Made by a program: the position numbers and the translations under genes
Notes under the pieces: model-generated
Told to the model about the DNA's origin: nothing
Database searches by the model: none
What the model saw: only the letters and a program-made list of their open reading frames with translations
NCBI GenBank assembly: GCA_028554755.1
Contig: JAPTOF010000012.1
Span: forward strand, 8,213,501 to 8,277,500
Direction: 5' to 3'
Length of the DNA stretch: 64,000 nucleotides
DNA from: Cordia subcordata
Taxonomy: Eukaryota > Streptophyta > Magnoliopsida > Boraginales > Cordiaceae
Part shown: piece by piece, positions 34,292 through 46,204 of the stretch
Numbering within the stretch: position 1 is the stretch's first letter
Layout: each line of letters opens with the position of its first letter

Positions 34292-35609
34292 TATTAGTTA
34301 AATATTCATTATTGGTTTTGATGATGAAAATATATGCATTATCTTACTAAATAGCTTCTTGTGAAAATGAGATTATATCTAGTTGAAGCTTTGAAAGATT
34401 GAAGAAAATGTGCAAAAAGCATTACTTAAAGAAAGAGAAGGAGAAAAGGCATAAGGAGAAGAAGAGAAGTCATAAGGGCTACCGGACATTAGTTTAATTC
34501 TTGCTCTTTTTGTGAAATGCCTATATATTGTGTGAACTTAGCTCAAACCTTCTTTTTCTTATTCATAGCAAAATTTTTAAGTCTTGCACATTTGATATAA
34601 CATATGAAAAAGTGTATTTGAATGCACACATAGAGATAAAATGAGTTTTTGGGGTGTTTCAATTTACAACATGTGTTTACAAATTTATTCAAAATGATTT
34701 GGAGTTGTGAAAATGCACTTAAAATGTTTTCCTGCAAAACTCTGGCTTTACTTCACATTCTGGAGTGGCCGGACCCCTCAGCCGATAGACCGATTGACTT
34801 GGGAGAGTCGCCCGGCCAAAACATTAAGTTGAAGGAAAAGCCGGACCCCCTAGCCGGTCGACTGGCTAAGGCGTCCGACCCAGTCAGAGAAGAAAAGGGG
34901 ATAGCCGGACGACCCAGCCGGTCGACCGGCTAAATGGGAGCTGTAATAAATGCACTAGCCGTTTATTACTGTTCTCGCCGAAAATCCCAAATTTTCTCTA
35001 CCTATCAAATCCCTAACCCCCAAATCTCTTTAAATACTCATTTAATACACTTTCTAAAAAAAAATTGAAGTGTGCTAAATTGTTTATCATCATTCAATCC
35101 ATCTTTGAGCCATTCTTGCAATATATTTGAGCTTTCAAGAGTTTATTCATCTTCTTCTTGAAGAAAATCTCAGATTCAATATTTTCTTATTCTTGAGTAG
35201 ATACACACTTTGAGAGCTATAATCTTTGTAAGATTTATTCATTAAAGCTTGTAAAGTGTGGGGAAATCCTATAGAGTATATCTCTTGGGTTCTTTGAAGT
35301 TAGGCTTCAAAGAGGTTGTAAGAATTTGGTTTGTGCTTCACCAAGTTTTGAAGAAGCATCTTAGCGGAGATCTTTGAAGTCTTAAGGGGAGCTTCCTTGG
35401 GCGGTGGACGTAGGTTTGGCCGAACCACCTTAAAATCATTTGTTTCTCTTCTCCTTACACTTCTATTTTTATACTTACTTACCTTGCTTATCTTATGTTT
35501 GATATATTGATTGTTAGAAGTTGTAAATTTTCTGTAAATTTTTAATAACGAAAATTAGTATTAATATCTTAATTCACCCCCCTCCCCTCTTAAGATATTT
35601 GCACCCACA
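34292..35609 (+). repeat. S2 5' LTR (1318 bp)
   Basis: Ends GCACCCACA. Palindromes: degenerate near 34780-34796, TAGCCGGTCGACTGGCTA at 34851-34868, and the perfect AGCCGGTCGACCGGCT at 34916-34931. The GGTGGACGTAGG...CCGAACCAC motif is at 35403-35428. CTCTTTAAATACTC near 35027 may be the TATA region. Confidence 0.9.
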
Positions 35610-35611
35610 AT

Positions 35612-35623
35612 TGGTATCAGAGC
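35612..35623 (+). other. S2 primer-binding site (initiator-Met tRNA)
   Basis: Perfect TGGTATCAGAGC two bases after the LTR end. Confidence 0.92.
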
Positions 35624-35669
35624 TAGGGTTCTACATATAGTCTAACAACTAGTAGAATATCTAGCAAAT

Positions 35670-37337
35670 ATGGAGGGAATTTCTATTAAACAAGCACCCC
35701 CTTTTGATGGAACAAATTATGCATTTTGGAAAATGAGAATGAAAGTGTTTATACAATCACGTGACTCTAAAGCCTGGAAAATCATAGAAAATGGGCCAAC
35801 CTTACCTATAAAATTAGAGGGTGATAGGAGAATGCCCAAACCGAAAAATGAATGGAATGATGAAGATATTAAATTATTTGAGTTAAATCAAAAAGCATTA
35901 CATTATTTATTTAATGCTATGAATGCCACCGAATTTGCTAGAGCAATGGGTTGCACTTCGGCTAAAGAACTTTGGGATCAATTAGAAGTAACTTATGAAG
36001 GAACTAGCCAAGTGAAAGAATCTAAGATTGCTATGCTTGTACATAGATATGAATTATTCAAGATGCTTCCAAATGAAAATGTTGAACAAATGTTTTCTAG
36101 ATTTGTTGAAATCACTAATGGTTTGAAAGCTCTTGGTAAAGATTATTCCAATGTAGAGAAGGTAAGGAAAGTGCTAAGGAGCTTGCCATCATCATGGCAA
36201 CCTAAAGTCATGACAATAAAGGAAGCGAAGGACTTGAATACATTGGAGCTCAATGAGCTCATTGGGTCACTCATGACTCATGAGCTTGAGATAAAAGATC
36301 ATGAAGAAGAAGAAAGGAAAGCAAAGAAGTCCATTGCTCTCGTTGCATTAAAATATCCATCAAGTGACGATGAAGAAGATGATGAGGACCCGGAAGATGA
36401 AGAAATTACACTTCTAGCCCGAAAATTCAAAAGGTTTATGAAATATAGAAAGATGAGGAAAGGGGCTTCTTCAAGCAACACAAATTGGAAGAAGAAAGGA
36501 AAAGAAGGCAAGGAGTTCAAAAAGATAAAAGATGCAAAAGATGAGTTAAAGTGCTTCAATTGCAACAAGCCGGGACATATAAAAGCAAATTGTCCTAAGC
36601 TTTCAAAGAAGAAGGAAGGAAAGGCGCTCAAGGCCACGTGGGACTTCTCCGAAACCAAAGAAGATGAGGAAGAGCATCATGAGATAGCCAACTTTTACCT
36701 CATGTCCAATGAGGAAGAGGTACCGTCTTCACCTTCACCATCTATTCATTATTCATCTAGTGAAGAAGGGGAAGAAGAATGTAGTTTTGATGAACTAAAA
36801 GATGCATTTGCTAAAGTACATGATGATTTATCCTTAGCTTTGGCAAAAAACAAGCAAATGCATAAAAGTTTAAAACTTGTTCTTAATGAAAAGGAAATCT
36901 TGGAAAAGAAAAATACCTCTCTTATTGAAAAAGTAGATATCTTAGAAAAAGAAAATGATTCTTATGCCGAGGATTTTATAAAAATTAAAAAAGAGGTTAA
37001 AGATTTGAAAAAGAAAAATATGGATTTGAATAGAATTATTAAAAAATTTACTAATGGCAAAGAAAATTTTCATAAACTTCTTGGAAGTCAAAAAATGTCT
37101 TTTGATAAGAGTGGTATAGGATCCAAACTCAGTATTAATAAAAAATATTTCAAAACCTATTTTGTCAAGGCTTCTACCTCTAAATCCTCCTCTTCACCAA
37201 AATCAAATGTTGTTTGTACCTATTGTGAAAAGAAAGGACATGTATCTACACATTGTTATTACAAGAAAATTCGTGATAAAGGATCACATGTTCCGTATTG
37301 GCTAAGACCTAAATGGGTGGTCAAAAACAAAAATTGA
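35670..37337 (+). CDS. S2 Gag, 555 aa, intact
   Basis: The one full-length element protein in the window. It starts MEGISIKQAPPFDGTNYAFW. Residues ~1-200 are a copia Gag capsid-like domain (ELWDQLEVTYEG, FSRFVEITNGL, LRSLPSSW). A highly charged region follows, with an acidic patch near residues 230-245 and a Lys-rich patch near 265-290. The first CCHC knuckle CFNCNKPGHIKANC starts at residue 295, a Ser/Glu-rich region follows, then a coiled coil at about 385-470. The second knuckle CTYCEKKGHVSTHC starts at residue 516. Two knuckles and a coiled coil are usual for Sirevirus Gag. It ends at a TGA before pol, which is in another frame. Whether it is expressed is unknown. Confidence 0.88.
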   Translation: MEGISIKQAPPFDGTNYAFWKMRMKVFIQSRDSKAWKIIENGPTLPIKLEGDRRMPKPKNEWNDEDIKLFELNQKALHYLFNAMNATEFARAMGCTSAKELWDQLEVTYEGTSQVKESKIAMLVHRYELFKMLPNENVEQMFSRFVEITNGLKALGKDYSNVEKVRKVLRSLPSSWQPKVMTIKEAKDLNTLELNELIGSLMTHELEIKDHEEEERKAKKSIALVALKYPSSDDEEDDEDPEDEEITLLARKFKRFMKYRKMRKGASSSNTNWKKKGKEGKEFKKIKDAKDELKCFNCNKPGHIKANCPKLSKKKEGKALKATWDFSETKEDEEEHHEIANFYLMSNEEEVPSSPSPSIHYSSSEEGEEECSFDELKDAFAKVHDDLSLALAKNKQMHKSLKLVLNEKEILEKKNTSLIEKVDILEKENDSYAEDFIKIKKEVKDLKKKNMDLNRIIKKFTNGKENFHKLLGSQKMSFDKSGIGSKLSINKKYFKTYFVKASTSKSSSSPKSNVVCTYCEKKGHVSTHCYYKKIRDKGSHVPYWLRPKWVVKNKN

Positions 37338-37389
37338 AACTAACACCAAGGACCCAAGTTGTTGGGGATCCCAAAATAAAGAATTGCAT

Positions 37390-40300
37390 TTAAATTTCAT
37401 GTGTGTAGGTATGCAATAAAAGCAATTCAAGCAAAATAAAATGGATCTTAGATAGTGGATGTTCCAAGCACATGACGGGGAACTCTTCGCTTTTCTACAA
37501 ATTAAAAAGGACAAAAGGAGGAGACGTTACCTTTGGGGACAATGGCAAAGGAAAAATTATTGGAAAAGGAAGCATTGGTAACGAAAACTCTTTTGCTATA
37601 CACAATGTCCTACTAATAGAGGGTCTAAAATTTAATCTACTTAGCATTAGCCAATTATGTGACAAAGGTCATAAAGTTGTTTTTCAATCTTCTAAATGCC
37701 TTGTGTATGAATGTGGAAATGATAATGTGTTATTTATAGCTTAGAGAAATAAAAATGTTTACACTGTTGAAATTGATCAACTTATATGTCAACATGTTAA
37801 ATGTTTATCCGTTGTGCATGATAATGCTTGGTTATGGCATAAAAGATTAGGACATGCTAGCATGAGCTTATTGAATGATTTGTCAAAGCATAATCTAGTT
37901 AGAGACCTACCAAAGCAAAAATTTGAAAGAGACAAAATTTGTGATGCTTGCTAATTAGGAAAACAACACAAGACATACTTCAAATCCTTCAATAAAGTTT
38001 CAACAAATAGGGCATTACAACTATTACACATGGATTTGTTTGAACCCATTGATGTGGCAAGCTTAGGAGGATCTAGGTATACATTTGTTGTAGTTGATGA
38101 TTACACTAGATTTACATGGGTCATGTTTCTTGCACATAAAAATGATGCCTTCAATGAATTTGCAAGATTGTGTAGAAAAGTGCAAAATGAGAAAGGCTAT
38201 TTTATAACTTGCATCCGTAGTGATAATGGCACCGAATATGTGAATACTCCTTTCATGAACTTTTATGATGAACATGGCATTGAGCATAATTTTTTGGCCC
38301 CTCGTACTCCTCAACAAAATGGGGTAGTAGAGAGGAAGAATCGTACATTACAAGAAATGGCAAGGACTATGCTAAAAAAACACAACTTGCCAATATATTT
38401 TTGGAGTGAAGCCATAAATACTGCAAGCTATGTGCAAAATAGAGTATTGATTAGACCTATTTTAAACAAAACTCAATATGAACTATGGCATGGCAAAACA
38501 CCTAAAATATCATACTTCAAGGTATTTGGTTGCAAATGTTTTATTCTAAACACTAAGGACCACTTAAGAAAATTTGATGCTAAATCTGACGAAGGAATAT
38601 TCTTAGGTTATTCCACAAAGAGCAAAGCATATAGGGTATATAATAAGAGAACTCTTGTTGTGGAAGAATCAATACATGTTACATTTGATGAGACTAATCC
38701 ATTTGAGCCGAGAAAGGAAATTAATGATGTAGGTTATCTTTTGGAAAAGACAACGCTTGAAGATCCAACTCCAAAAGACAAAGAAAAACCAACGAAGCAA
38801 GAAGAAGAACTTCAAGAAAGGAGGTCTCAAGCAAATGAAGAAATCAAACATTGCTCAAATAAAGATGATGAAACAAAAGAACCTCATGAAGATCTACCAA
38901 AGAGTTGGAAGTTCATGAGAAACCATCCTCAAGATCTTATTCTCGGTTATCCAAATGAAGGTGTAAGAACTAGGCGTAATATTAGTACTTTTTGTGAGCA
39001 TCATGCATTTATTTCTCATATTGAACCCAAAAATGTAAAAGAAGCTCTACTAGTTGAAAATTGGATAATGGCAATGCAAGAAGAACTCAATCAACTTGAA
39101 AGAAATAAAGTTTGGAAGCTAGTTGAAAGAACTAAGATAGACCGGTAATAGGAACCAAATGGGTATTCAGCAACAAACTAGATGAAGCCGGAATAGTGAC
39201 TAGGAATAAGGCTAGACTAGTTGCACAAGGATACAATCAAGAAGAAGGAATTGATTATGATGAAACTTCTGCTCCTGTAGCTAGACTTGAATCCATTCGT
39301 ATGTTACTTGCATTTGCATGTCACATGGACTTTAAGCTTTATCAAATGGATGTGAAAAGTGCATTTTTAAATGGATTCATTGAAGAAGAAGTTTATGTTG
39401 AACAACCCCCCGATTTTGAAGATTCATGCTTTCCTAATCATGTTTTTAAACTAGAAAAGGCTTTATATGGCTTAAAGCAAGCTTCTAGAGCTTGGTATGA
39501 AAGATTTAGTGGATTTTTGGTAGAAAATAATTTTCAAAGAGGAAAACTTGATTCAACCCTATTTATCAAAAGAAAAGACAATGACATTCTACTTGTCCAA
39601 ATCTATGTAGATGATATAATTTTTGGTGCTACTAATGTTTCCTTGTGTGAGAATTTTTCAAAGTGCATGCACAAGGAGTTCGAGATAAGCATGATGGGAG
39701 AATTAACTTTCTTCCTCGGACTCCAAATCAAACAAGCAAACGAGGGGATCTTCATAAATCAAGCCAAATACACCAAGGAAATCATCAAGAAATTTGGACT
39801 TGAAGATGCAAAGGAGATTGGAACTCCCATGAGCCCCTCAACAAAGCTAGATAAAAATGAGAAAGGTAAATCAAGAACGAGAAGAAATATAGAGGTATGA
39901 TCGGTAGCCTATTATATTTAACTGCCTCTAGACCTGATATCATGTTCTCAGTGTGCTTATGTGCTAGATTTCAATCCAATCCTAAGGAAATTCACTTAAC
40001 AGCTGTAAAAAGAATAATTAGATATCTTAAGAGAACAATTAATTTAGGGCTTTAGTATGCTAAAGGAACGTCATTTGATCTATGTGGCTTTTCTGATGGT
40101 GACTATGCTGGTTGCAAAGTAGATCGTAAGAGCACTAGTGGAACATGCCAATTCCTAGGACATTCCTTAGTATCTTGGTCTTGTAGGAAATAAAATAGCG
40201 TTGCTATTTCTACCACCGAAGCTGAATATATTGCAGCTAGTAGTTGTGTGGCTCAAATTTTGTGGATGAAACAAAATTTGCTTGATTATGGATTGAAGTA

Positions 40301-40547
40301 TGATCATATTCCTATATATTGTGATAATACTAGTGCAATTAATCTTACTAAGAACCCAATTCAACACTGAAGAACTAAGCATATTGAGATTAGGCACCAT
40401 CTCATTAGAGATCATGTACAAAAAGGTGATATAATTCTTGAATTTGTTAATGCTTTACATCAAGTTGTTGATATTTTTACTAAACCTTTGAATGAAGATC
40501 AATTTTGCAAGATTAGAAGAGAGATTGGAATGATAAAATGTGGTTAA
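37390..40547 (+). pseudogene. S2 pol (broken)
   Basis: Protease DSG at 37451-37459; GAG-pre-integrase LWHKRLGHA near 37840; integrase core with HMDLF, RSDNGTE and VVERKNR; RT beginning near 39080 with YVDDIIFGAT near 39604; RNase H with EAEYIAAS near 40220 and C-terminal IGMIKCG, stop 40545-40547. Breaks are a TAG at 37742, a TAA near 37951, a frameshift near 39130, a frameshift near 39875, and stops near 40054, 40191 and 40369. The integrase-to-connection segment 38030-39148 (372 codons) is open throughout. No complete polyprotein can be made. Confidence 0.87.
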
Positions 40548-40881
40548 ATTGCATATATATATATATATATGTTTATGTGGCTTGAGTATGGAAAATAAGC
40601 AATTTATGCACTTTTTGACCAAACCGGTCGACCAAGCCGGTCGACCGACTTATGCATTAGGTGTCCGGCTGAACGCGGACCGGGTTGAAAATTGGGGGGC
40701 TTTCACCCCAAATTCACTACATTCTATCAAATTTTTTAAAACCCTAGCCAAAACTCTCCAAAACCCATATCAAAATCTTCAATTTTCAACCGTTTTCTTC
40801 CAAATTTCTTCTTAACATTTGCTTGCCCATTTCAAAAACAAAGTTTTTCACTGATTATTCTTGCAAAAACAACGCGAAGTC

Positions 40882-42300
40882 ATGGTGAATCCAAGGGGAA
40901 GAGGTCAATCATGTGGGAGAAAAGGAAAGCGACCAAGAACACGATCTCCACCACCACCGCCACCGCGTCCCGTGTCAAAAATCCAAGGAAAGCAATCCAT
41001 TATGTACGGTAAATATCTTGTTGATACAGATTTTGTGGGTACAGATGTTTTATCATTGTTTAAGGATTGGGATTATTTGATGCATCTATATTGTGATGTC
41101 CAAGACAACTTGATTATAGAATTTTATGAAAATCTTGAGGTACAAAGTTTGAGCCCAATTTTGGTGTTAAGTTCGACTGTATGTGGAGAAAACTTTGTTC
41201 TTAACGAAAAAGTTTTGGGAGAAATTTTCAAAATATCTGTAGATGGTGAGGGACATTACAATAGTCAAGGGTGGCCAGAAGGAATTAAGGAAACTGGTAT
41301 CCTGGGTTAAGTTATAAAATATATGTGGAAGAAAGTAGGGCCTAGAAATCTAGATTTGACTCTTCCATTGTTGAGAGATGTTGATGTTAATACAAGAATT
41401 GCTCTCAAAGTCATTAGTGAAGTACTTCTTCCTAGAAATATCAATGATGGAAAGATTCTGGCTATGGATGCCTACATATATTATAGCCTTAGAAAGAACA
41501 AAAAGATAGCCTTACCTTTCCTTATTCTTCATCATATGCTACATATTAGTGGAAAGGGTGGAGGAAAAACGACCACTCTTGGGTATGGTATGGCGTTAAC
41601 ATATATCTTCTCCCACTTCAACATAACTTCAAATGCCCCATACAGAGAATTTGCTTGGAACTTTGACATGTTATATATAAATTTTATGGGGATTTACTGG
41701 TATAACGGGGAGCCTATAAATAGAGAGACATTCAAAAGCTTACCCCAAACCACTCAAGCTGCTATTAAGGAAAGAACGAAGAAGGGCACTACTTTCACCA
41801 ACCTGGTTTTTGGTCCTGAAGCACAAAAGCTTGATGACATGCTTGTTGGGATAGATATCATATTGGAAGAAGATGTTGGGCTGGAAATTGAGGGTGAACC
41901 CGATATAGGTATAGCAGGAACTACGCCCATGGTTGTAAGTACCTCTGAGGAAGAAGAGGCTGATCCTGAGGAGATTACTCTTAGGCAAGTAATGAGAGAG
42001 TCCAGGGAGCAAGCACATATTGATGAGCAACGACGATGAGAGGTTCGTCGCGGTGTAGGTTCCAGCTCAATGGGTGGTGCTGCTTTTAGCTCGATGGGTC
42101 AATAGGAAGACCTTTCTTTGATGGCTCAGATTTTGTCTCAGTTGCAAGCGTTGAACACTGGTATGGGCGAAATGAGGGCAACTATGACAAGCCAATGGGA
42201 TGAGCTCACTGTTTAGAGGTAACATATTGATTCAGAAGTGGCTGCTATGAAATCAGACATGAGAGAATACTTCAAGGATCACCATGATCGCGCACCCTGA
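40882..42300 (+). pseudogene. S2 third ORF (env-like position), nearly complete
   Basis: ATG at 40882, 335 bp after the pol stop, giving MVNPRGRGQSCGRKGKRPRT and a Pro run. Then follow GKQSIMYGKYLVDTDF, a central domain (LLPRNINDGK, HHMLHISGKGGGKTTT, NFDMLYINFMGIYWY), an acidic region (STSEEEEADPEE) and a C-terminal helix-like stretch ending DHHDRAP at the TGA 42298-42300. In-frame stops lie at 41308-41310, near 42038 and near 42104; otherwise it would be about 470 residues. Conserved with the S1 copy over its whole length. Basic N-terminus, no signal peptide or obvious transmembrane helix. Similar ORFs occur in env position in some Sireviruses; role unknown. Confidence 0.75.
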
Positions 42301-42745
42301 TTTTCTTCTTTTTGAAAAACATTTTTCATTCCACTTGAAAACAATTTTTAGCTTTAGTTGACTTTTACATTCTTGACTTTAGTTAACAAATTATTTCTTT
42401 AATACACTCTTAACCTTTGTTTCTTTTCCTGCCTTTATATTGATTTTGATGATGCCAAAGGGGGAGAAGTATGGTGAATGATATTTACACTTTGGTGAAT
42501 GGTATTTTTTGGTGCATGATATATGTTGAATGGTGTATGCTTTGAAAAGTAAATGGTAAATGGTATGATTTGTTGATATGTTTTACTTGTTTGAATATGG
42601 CTATTTGCATGTATTTGCAAATGAGTTTAAATTTGATAGTTAAAGCATTTTCCCAAAAATTCATTTTTTAAAGGAATGCATATATTAAGGGTGAGTACTT
42701 TTGTCTCATATTTTAAAATTTTGTCATCATCAAAAAGGGGGAGAT
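42301..42745 (+). other. S2 3' untranslated region with polypurine tracts
   Basis: Contains TTTTGATGATGCC followed by AAAGGGGGAGAAG near 42457, and the final AAAAAGGGGGAGA near 42732 directly before the 3' LTR. A third, mutated tract (TTAAGGGTGAG) lies near 42686. Multiple polypurine tracts are a Sirevirus feature. Confidence 0.8.
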
Positions 42746-44058
42746 TGTTAGCTAAATATTCATTATTGGTTTTGATGATGAAAATATATGCATTATATTA
42801 CTAAATAGCTTCTTGTGAAAATGAGATTATATCTAGTTGAAGCTTTGAAAGATTGAAGAAAATGTGCAAAAAGCATTACTTGAAGAAAGAGAAGGAGAGA
42901 AGGCATAAGGAGGAGAAGAGAAGTCATAAGGGGTACCGGATATTAGTTTACTTCTTGCTCTTTTTATGAAATGCCTATATATTGTGTGAACTTAGCTCAA
43001 ACCTTCTTTTTCTTATTCATAGAAAATTTTCAAGTCTTGCACATTTGATATAACATATGCAAAAATGTATTTGAATGCACACATAGAGATAAAATGAGTT
43101 TTTGGGGTGTTTCAATTCACAACATGTGTTTACAAATTTATTCAAAATGATTTGGAGTTGTGAAAATGCACTTAAAATGTTTTCCTGCAAACTCTGGCTT
43201 TACTTCACATTCTGGAGTGGCCGGACCCCTCAGCCGGTCAACCGGCTGACTTGGGAGGGTCGCCCGGCCAAAACAGAAAGTTGAAGGAAAAGCCGGACCC
43301 CCTAGTCGGTCGACCGGCTAAGGCGTCCAGCCCAGTCAGAGAAGAAAAGGGGATAGCCAGACGACCCAGCCGGTTGACCGACTGAACGGGAGCTGTAATA
43401 AATGCATTAGCCGTTTATTACCGTTCTGGCAAAAAATCCCAAATTTTCTTCACCTACCAAATCCCTATCCCCCAAATCTCTTTAAATACTCATTTAATAC
43501 ACTTTCTGAAAAAAATTGAAGTGTGCTAAAGTGTTTATCATCATTCAATCCATCTTTGAGCCATTCTCGCAATATATTTGAGCTTTCAAGAGCTTATTCA
43601 TCTTCTTCTTGAAGAAAATCTCAGATTCAATATTTTCTTATTCTTGAGTAGATACACACTTTGAGAGCTATAATCTTTGTAAGATTTATTCATTAAAGCT
43701 TGTAAAATGTGGGGAAATCCTATAGAGTATATCTCTTGAGTTCTTTGAAGTTAGGCTTCAAAGAGGTTGTAAGAATTTGGTTTGTACTTTACCAAGTTTT
43801 GAAGAAGCATCTTAGTGGAGATCTTTGAAGTCCTAAGGGGAGCTTCCTTGGGCAGTGGACGTAGGCTTGGCCGAACCACCTTAAAATCGTTTGTTTCTCT
43901 TCTCCTTACACTTCTATTTTTATACTTACTTACCTTGCTTATCTTGTGGTTGATATATTGATTGTTAGAAGTTGTAAATTTTCTGTAAATTTTTAATAAC
44001 GAAAATTAGTATTAATATCTTAATTCACTCCCCCCCTCTTAAAATATTTGCACCCACA
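42746..44058 (+). repeat. S2 3' LTR (1313 bp)
   Basis: TGTTAGC...GCACCCACA. Palindromes at 43231-43248, 43303-43320 and 43368-43383. Confidence 0.9.
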
Positions 44059-44247
44059 CCATTTATGTTGGCACAGATTCTTTCACAACTATAGGCTTTA
44101 AACACGGGAATGGGAGAAATGAGGGCTACCATGACAAGCCAATGGAATGAGCTCACTATTTGGAGGGAACACATTAATTCAGATGTGGCATTTATGTGAT
44201 CGGAAATGAAAGAGTACTTCAAAGATCACCATGATCGAGCACCTTGA
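44059..44247 (+). pseudogene. S1 third ORF, 3' tail
   Basis: Continues the ORF cut at 34291: MGEMRATMTSQWNELT and a C-terminus ending DHHDRAP at the TGA 44245-44247, matching the end of the S2 ORF. A TGA near 44195 interrupts it. The first five bases are the TSD copy. Confidence 0.8.
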
Positions 44248-44692
44248 TTTCCATACGTCCAAAAAACTCGTTTTTACTATTCGAACACATTTTTTTAGTT
44301 TTAGTTGGCTTTATATTTCTTGCCTTTGATAAACAAGTTATTTCTTCTATACAGTCTTAACTTTCATTTCTTTTCCTACCTATATATTAATTTTGATGAT
44401 GCCAAAGGGGGAGAAGTAAATGGGCAAGATATAATGTTGATTGAATGGTATATATGCTTTGTTGATTGTTGATATGCCTTGTTGATATGTTTGTTGTACT
44501 TGTTATGGATATGACTATTTGTATGATTGTTGATGGGTTGATTATTGGTGAAAAATATCTTCAAAATATGCATGAGTTAAATCTTAACAGGGGGAGTATT
44601 TTCCCAAATACATTTTTTAAAGAATGCATATATTAAGGGGGAGTCCTTTTGCTCATATCTTAAAAATTTGTCATCTTTAAAAAAGGGGAGAT
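44248..44692 (+). other. S1 3' untranslated region with four polypurine tracts
   Basis: AAAGGGGGAGAAG at 44404, CAGGGGGAG at 44588, AAGGGGGAG at 44635, and the final AAAAAAGGGGAG at 44679-44690 before the LTR. Confidence 0.82.
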
Positions 44693-46009
44693 TGTTAGCT
44701 AAATATTCGCCATTACTTTTGATGATGAAAATATATATGCATTATTTGACTAAAAAGCTTCTTGTGAAAATCGGAGGATACTTAAGAAGAAGCTTTGAAA
44801 GATTGAAGAAGACGTGCAAAACGCACTACTCGAAGAAAGAGAAGATGAGAAGGCATAAGGAGGAGAAGAGATGACATAAGGGGTATCGGATATCATTTTC
44901 TCTCTTGCTCTTTTGTGAAATGCCTATATAGTATAAGTGTTTGGCTCAAATTCTCTTCTTCCTTGTTCGAACAAATTTTTAACTCTTGCACATTTGATTT
45001 CACATATGCACAAATGAATTTGAATGCACACATAGAGTAAAAATGTGTTTTTGGGGTGTTTCAAATCATAACATGTATTTACAAATTATCTCAAAATGAG
45101 TTGGAGTTGTGAAAATTGTATTTAAAATGTTTTATGCAAAAGTTTGGCTTTACTTCACTTTCTGGAGTGGCCAGAACCCCCAGCCGGTCGACTGGCTGAC
45201 CTAGGAAGGTCGCCCGGCCAAGTCAGAGAAGGAAGGAAAAATCCGGACCCCCTAGCCGGTCGACCGGCTAAGGCGCCTGGCCAAGTCAGAGAAGGTAAGG
45301 TGCAAGCCGAACGACCCAGCCAGTCAACCGGCTGAACGGCTGCTGTAATAAATGTACTAGCCGTTTATTACCATTCTGGCTTATTTCCTCTTCATTTTTT
45401 CACCTACCAAATCCCTAACCCCCAAAATCTCTTTAAATACATATTCAATACACATTCAAATCATCAAGTAAAGTGTGCAAAGTTCATTATTATCATTCAA
45501 TCAAACTTTGAGCCATTCTTGCAATATTTTTGAGCTTTCAAGAGCTTATTCATCTTCTTCTAGAAAAAAAATTTCAAATACCATCTTTTCTTATTCCTTG
45601 AGTATTTACACACTTTGAGAGCTAAAAATCTAGTGAGATCTATTCTTTAAAGCTTGTAAAGTGGGGGAAAATTCTAAAGAGTGAAACTCTTGAGTTCTTT
45701 GAAGTTGGGCTTCAAAGAGTTGTAAGAACTTGGTTTGTGCTTCACCAAGATTTGAAGAAGCATTATAGTTAAGATTGTTGAAGTCCTAAGGGGAGCATCC
45801 TTGGGTGGTAAATGTAGGCTTGGCCAAACCACTTTAAATCATTTTTCTCTCATCTCCTTATACTTCCATTCTTATACTTGCTTATATTGCTTACATTGTG
45901 TTTGATATATTGATTGTAAAAAGTTGTTAATTTTCTGAGAAATTTTTTAAAAACGAAAATTAGTAATTACATCTTAATTCACCCCTCTCTTAAGATATTT
46001 GTACCTACA
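44693..46009 (+). repeat. S1 3' LTR (1317 bp)
   Basis: TGTTAGC...GTACCTACA. Palindromes at 45181-45198, 45253-45270 (perfect 18-bp TAGCCGGTCGACCGGCTA) and 45318-45333. Differs from the S1 5' LTR by about 4% over the first 400 bp by eye. Confidence 0.9.
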
Positions 46010-46058
46010 TATATACATCCTAAGTCAAAGACTGTCTGATAAAATTTTATCTTATCTA

Positions 46059-46059
<1 letters not shown>

Positions 46060-46099
<40 letters not shown>
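46060..46099. repeat. (TTA)n microsatellite
   Basis: About 13 TTA/ATT trinucleotides immediately outside S1. Confidence 0.93.
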
Positions 46100-46100
<1 letters not shown>

Positions 46101-46204
46101 AGAGCCCTCACTATCAATAAGTACCACCCCTCAATTACCATTAGACATATTTTTTCGAAACACCGCCATGTTGTGAAATGACTCTCCTTGCACCATCTTT
46201 TATG

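Larger units (their letters stand above)
34292..44058 (+). mobile_element. Sirevirus-type Ty1/copia retrotransposon S2, nested in S1
   Basis: Complete 9.8-kb element with LTRs at 34292-35609 and 42746-44058, primer site at 35612-35623, and final polypurine tract at 42729-42744. Flanking bases CCATC (34287-34291) and CCATT (44059-44063) are a TSD with one change. The sequence on either side joins into one reading of the S1 third ORF, confirming the nesting. The two LTRs differ by roughly 3-4% over the first 400 bp (hand comparison), so it is not recent. The 5' LTR starts TATTAGT instead of TGTTAGC. Gag is intact; pol and the third ORF are broken. Confidence 0.92.
26441..46009 (+). mobile_element. 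Sirevirus-type Ty1/copia retrotransposon S1, interrupted by S2
   Basis: Outer element with LTRs at 26441-27773 and 44693-46009 and a perfect TSD TATAT (26436-26440 and 46010-46014). The primer site TGGTATCAGAGC is at 27776-27787. Order is gag, protease, integrase, RT, RNase H, third ORF, then several polypurine tracts. Sirevirus features are the long LTRs, a Gag with two CCHC knuckles and a coiled coil, an ORF after pol, and repeated AAAGGGGGAG-type tracts (44404, 44588, 44635, 44679) after TTTTGATGATGCC. S2 is inserted within the third ORF, whose tail resumes at 44059. All coding parts are broken. Confidence 0.92.

Noticed and set aside
41548..41575. Walker A (P-loop) motif in the third Sirevirus ORF (SGKGGGKTTT)
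   Set aside because: Spacing does not fit GxxxxGK[ST]; the S1 copy (SGKEGGKTTT) does not fit either.
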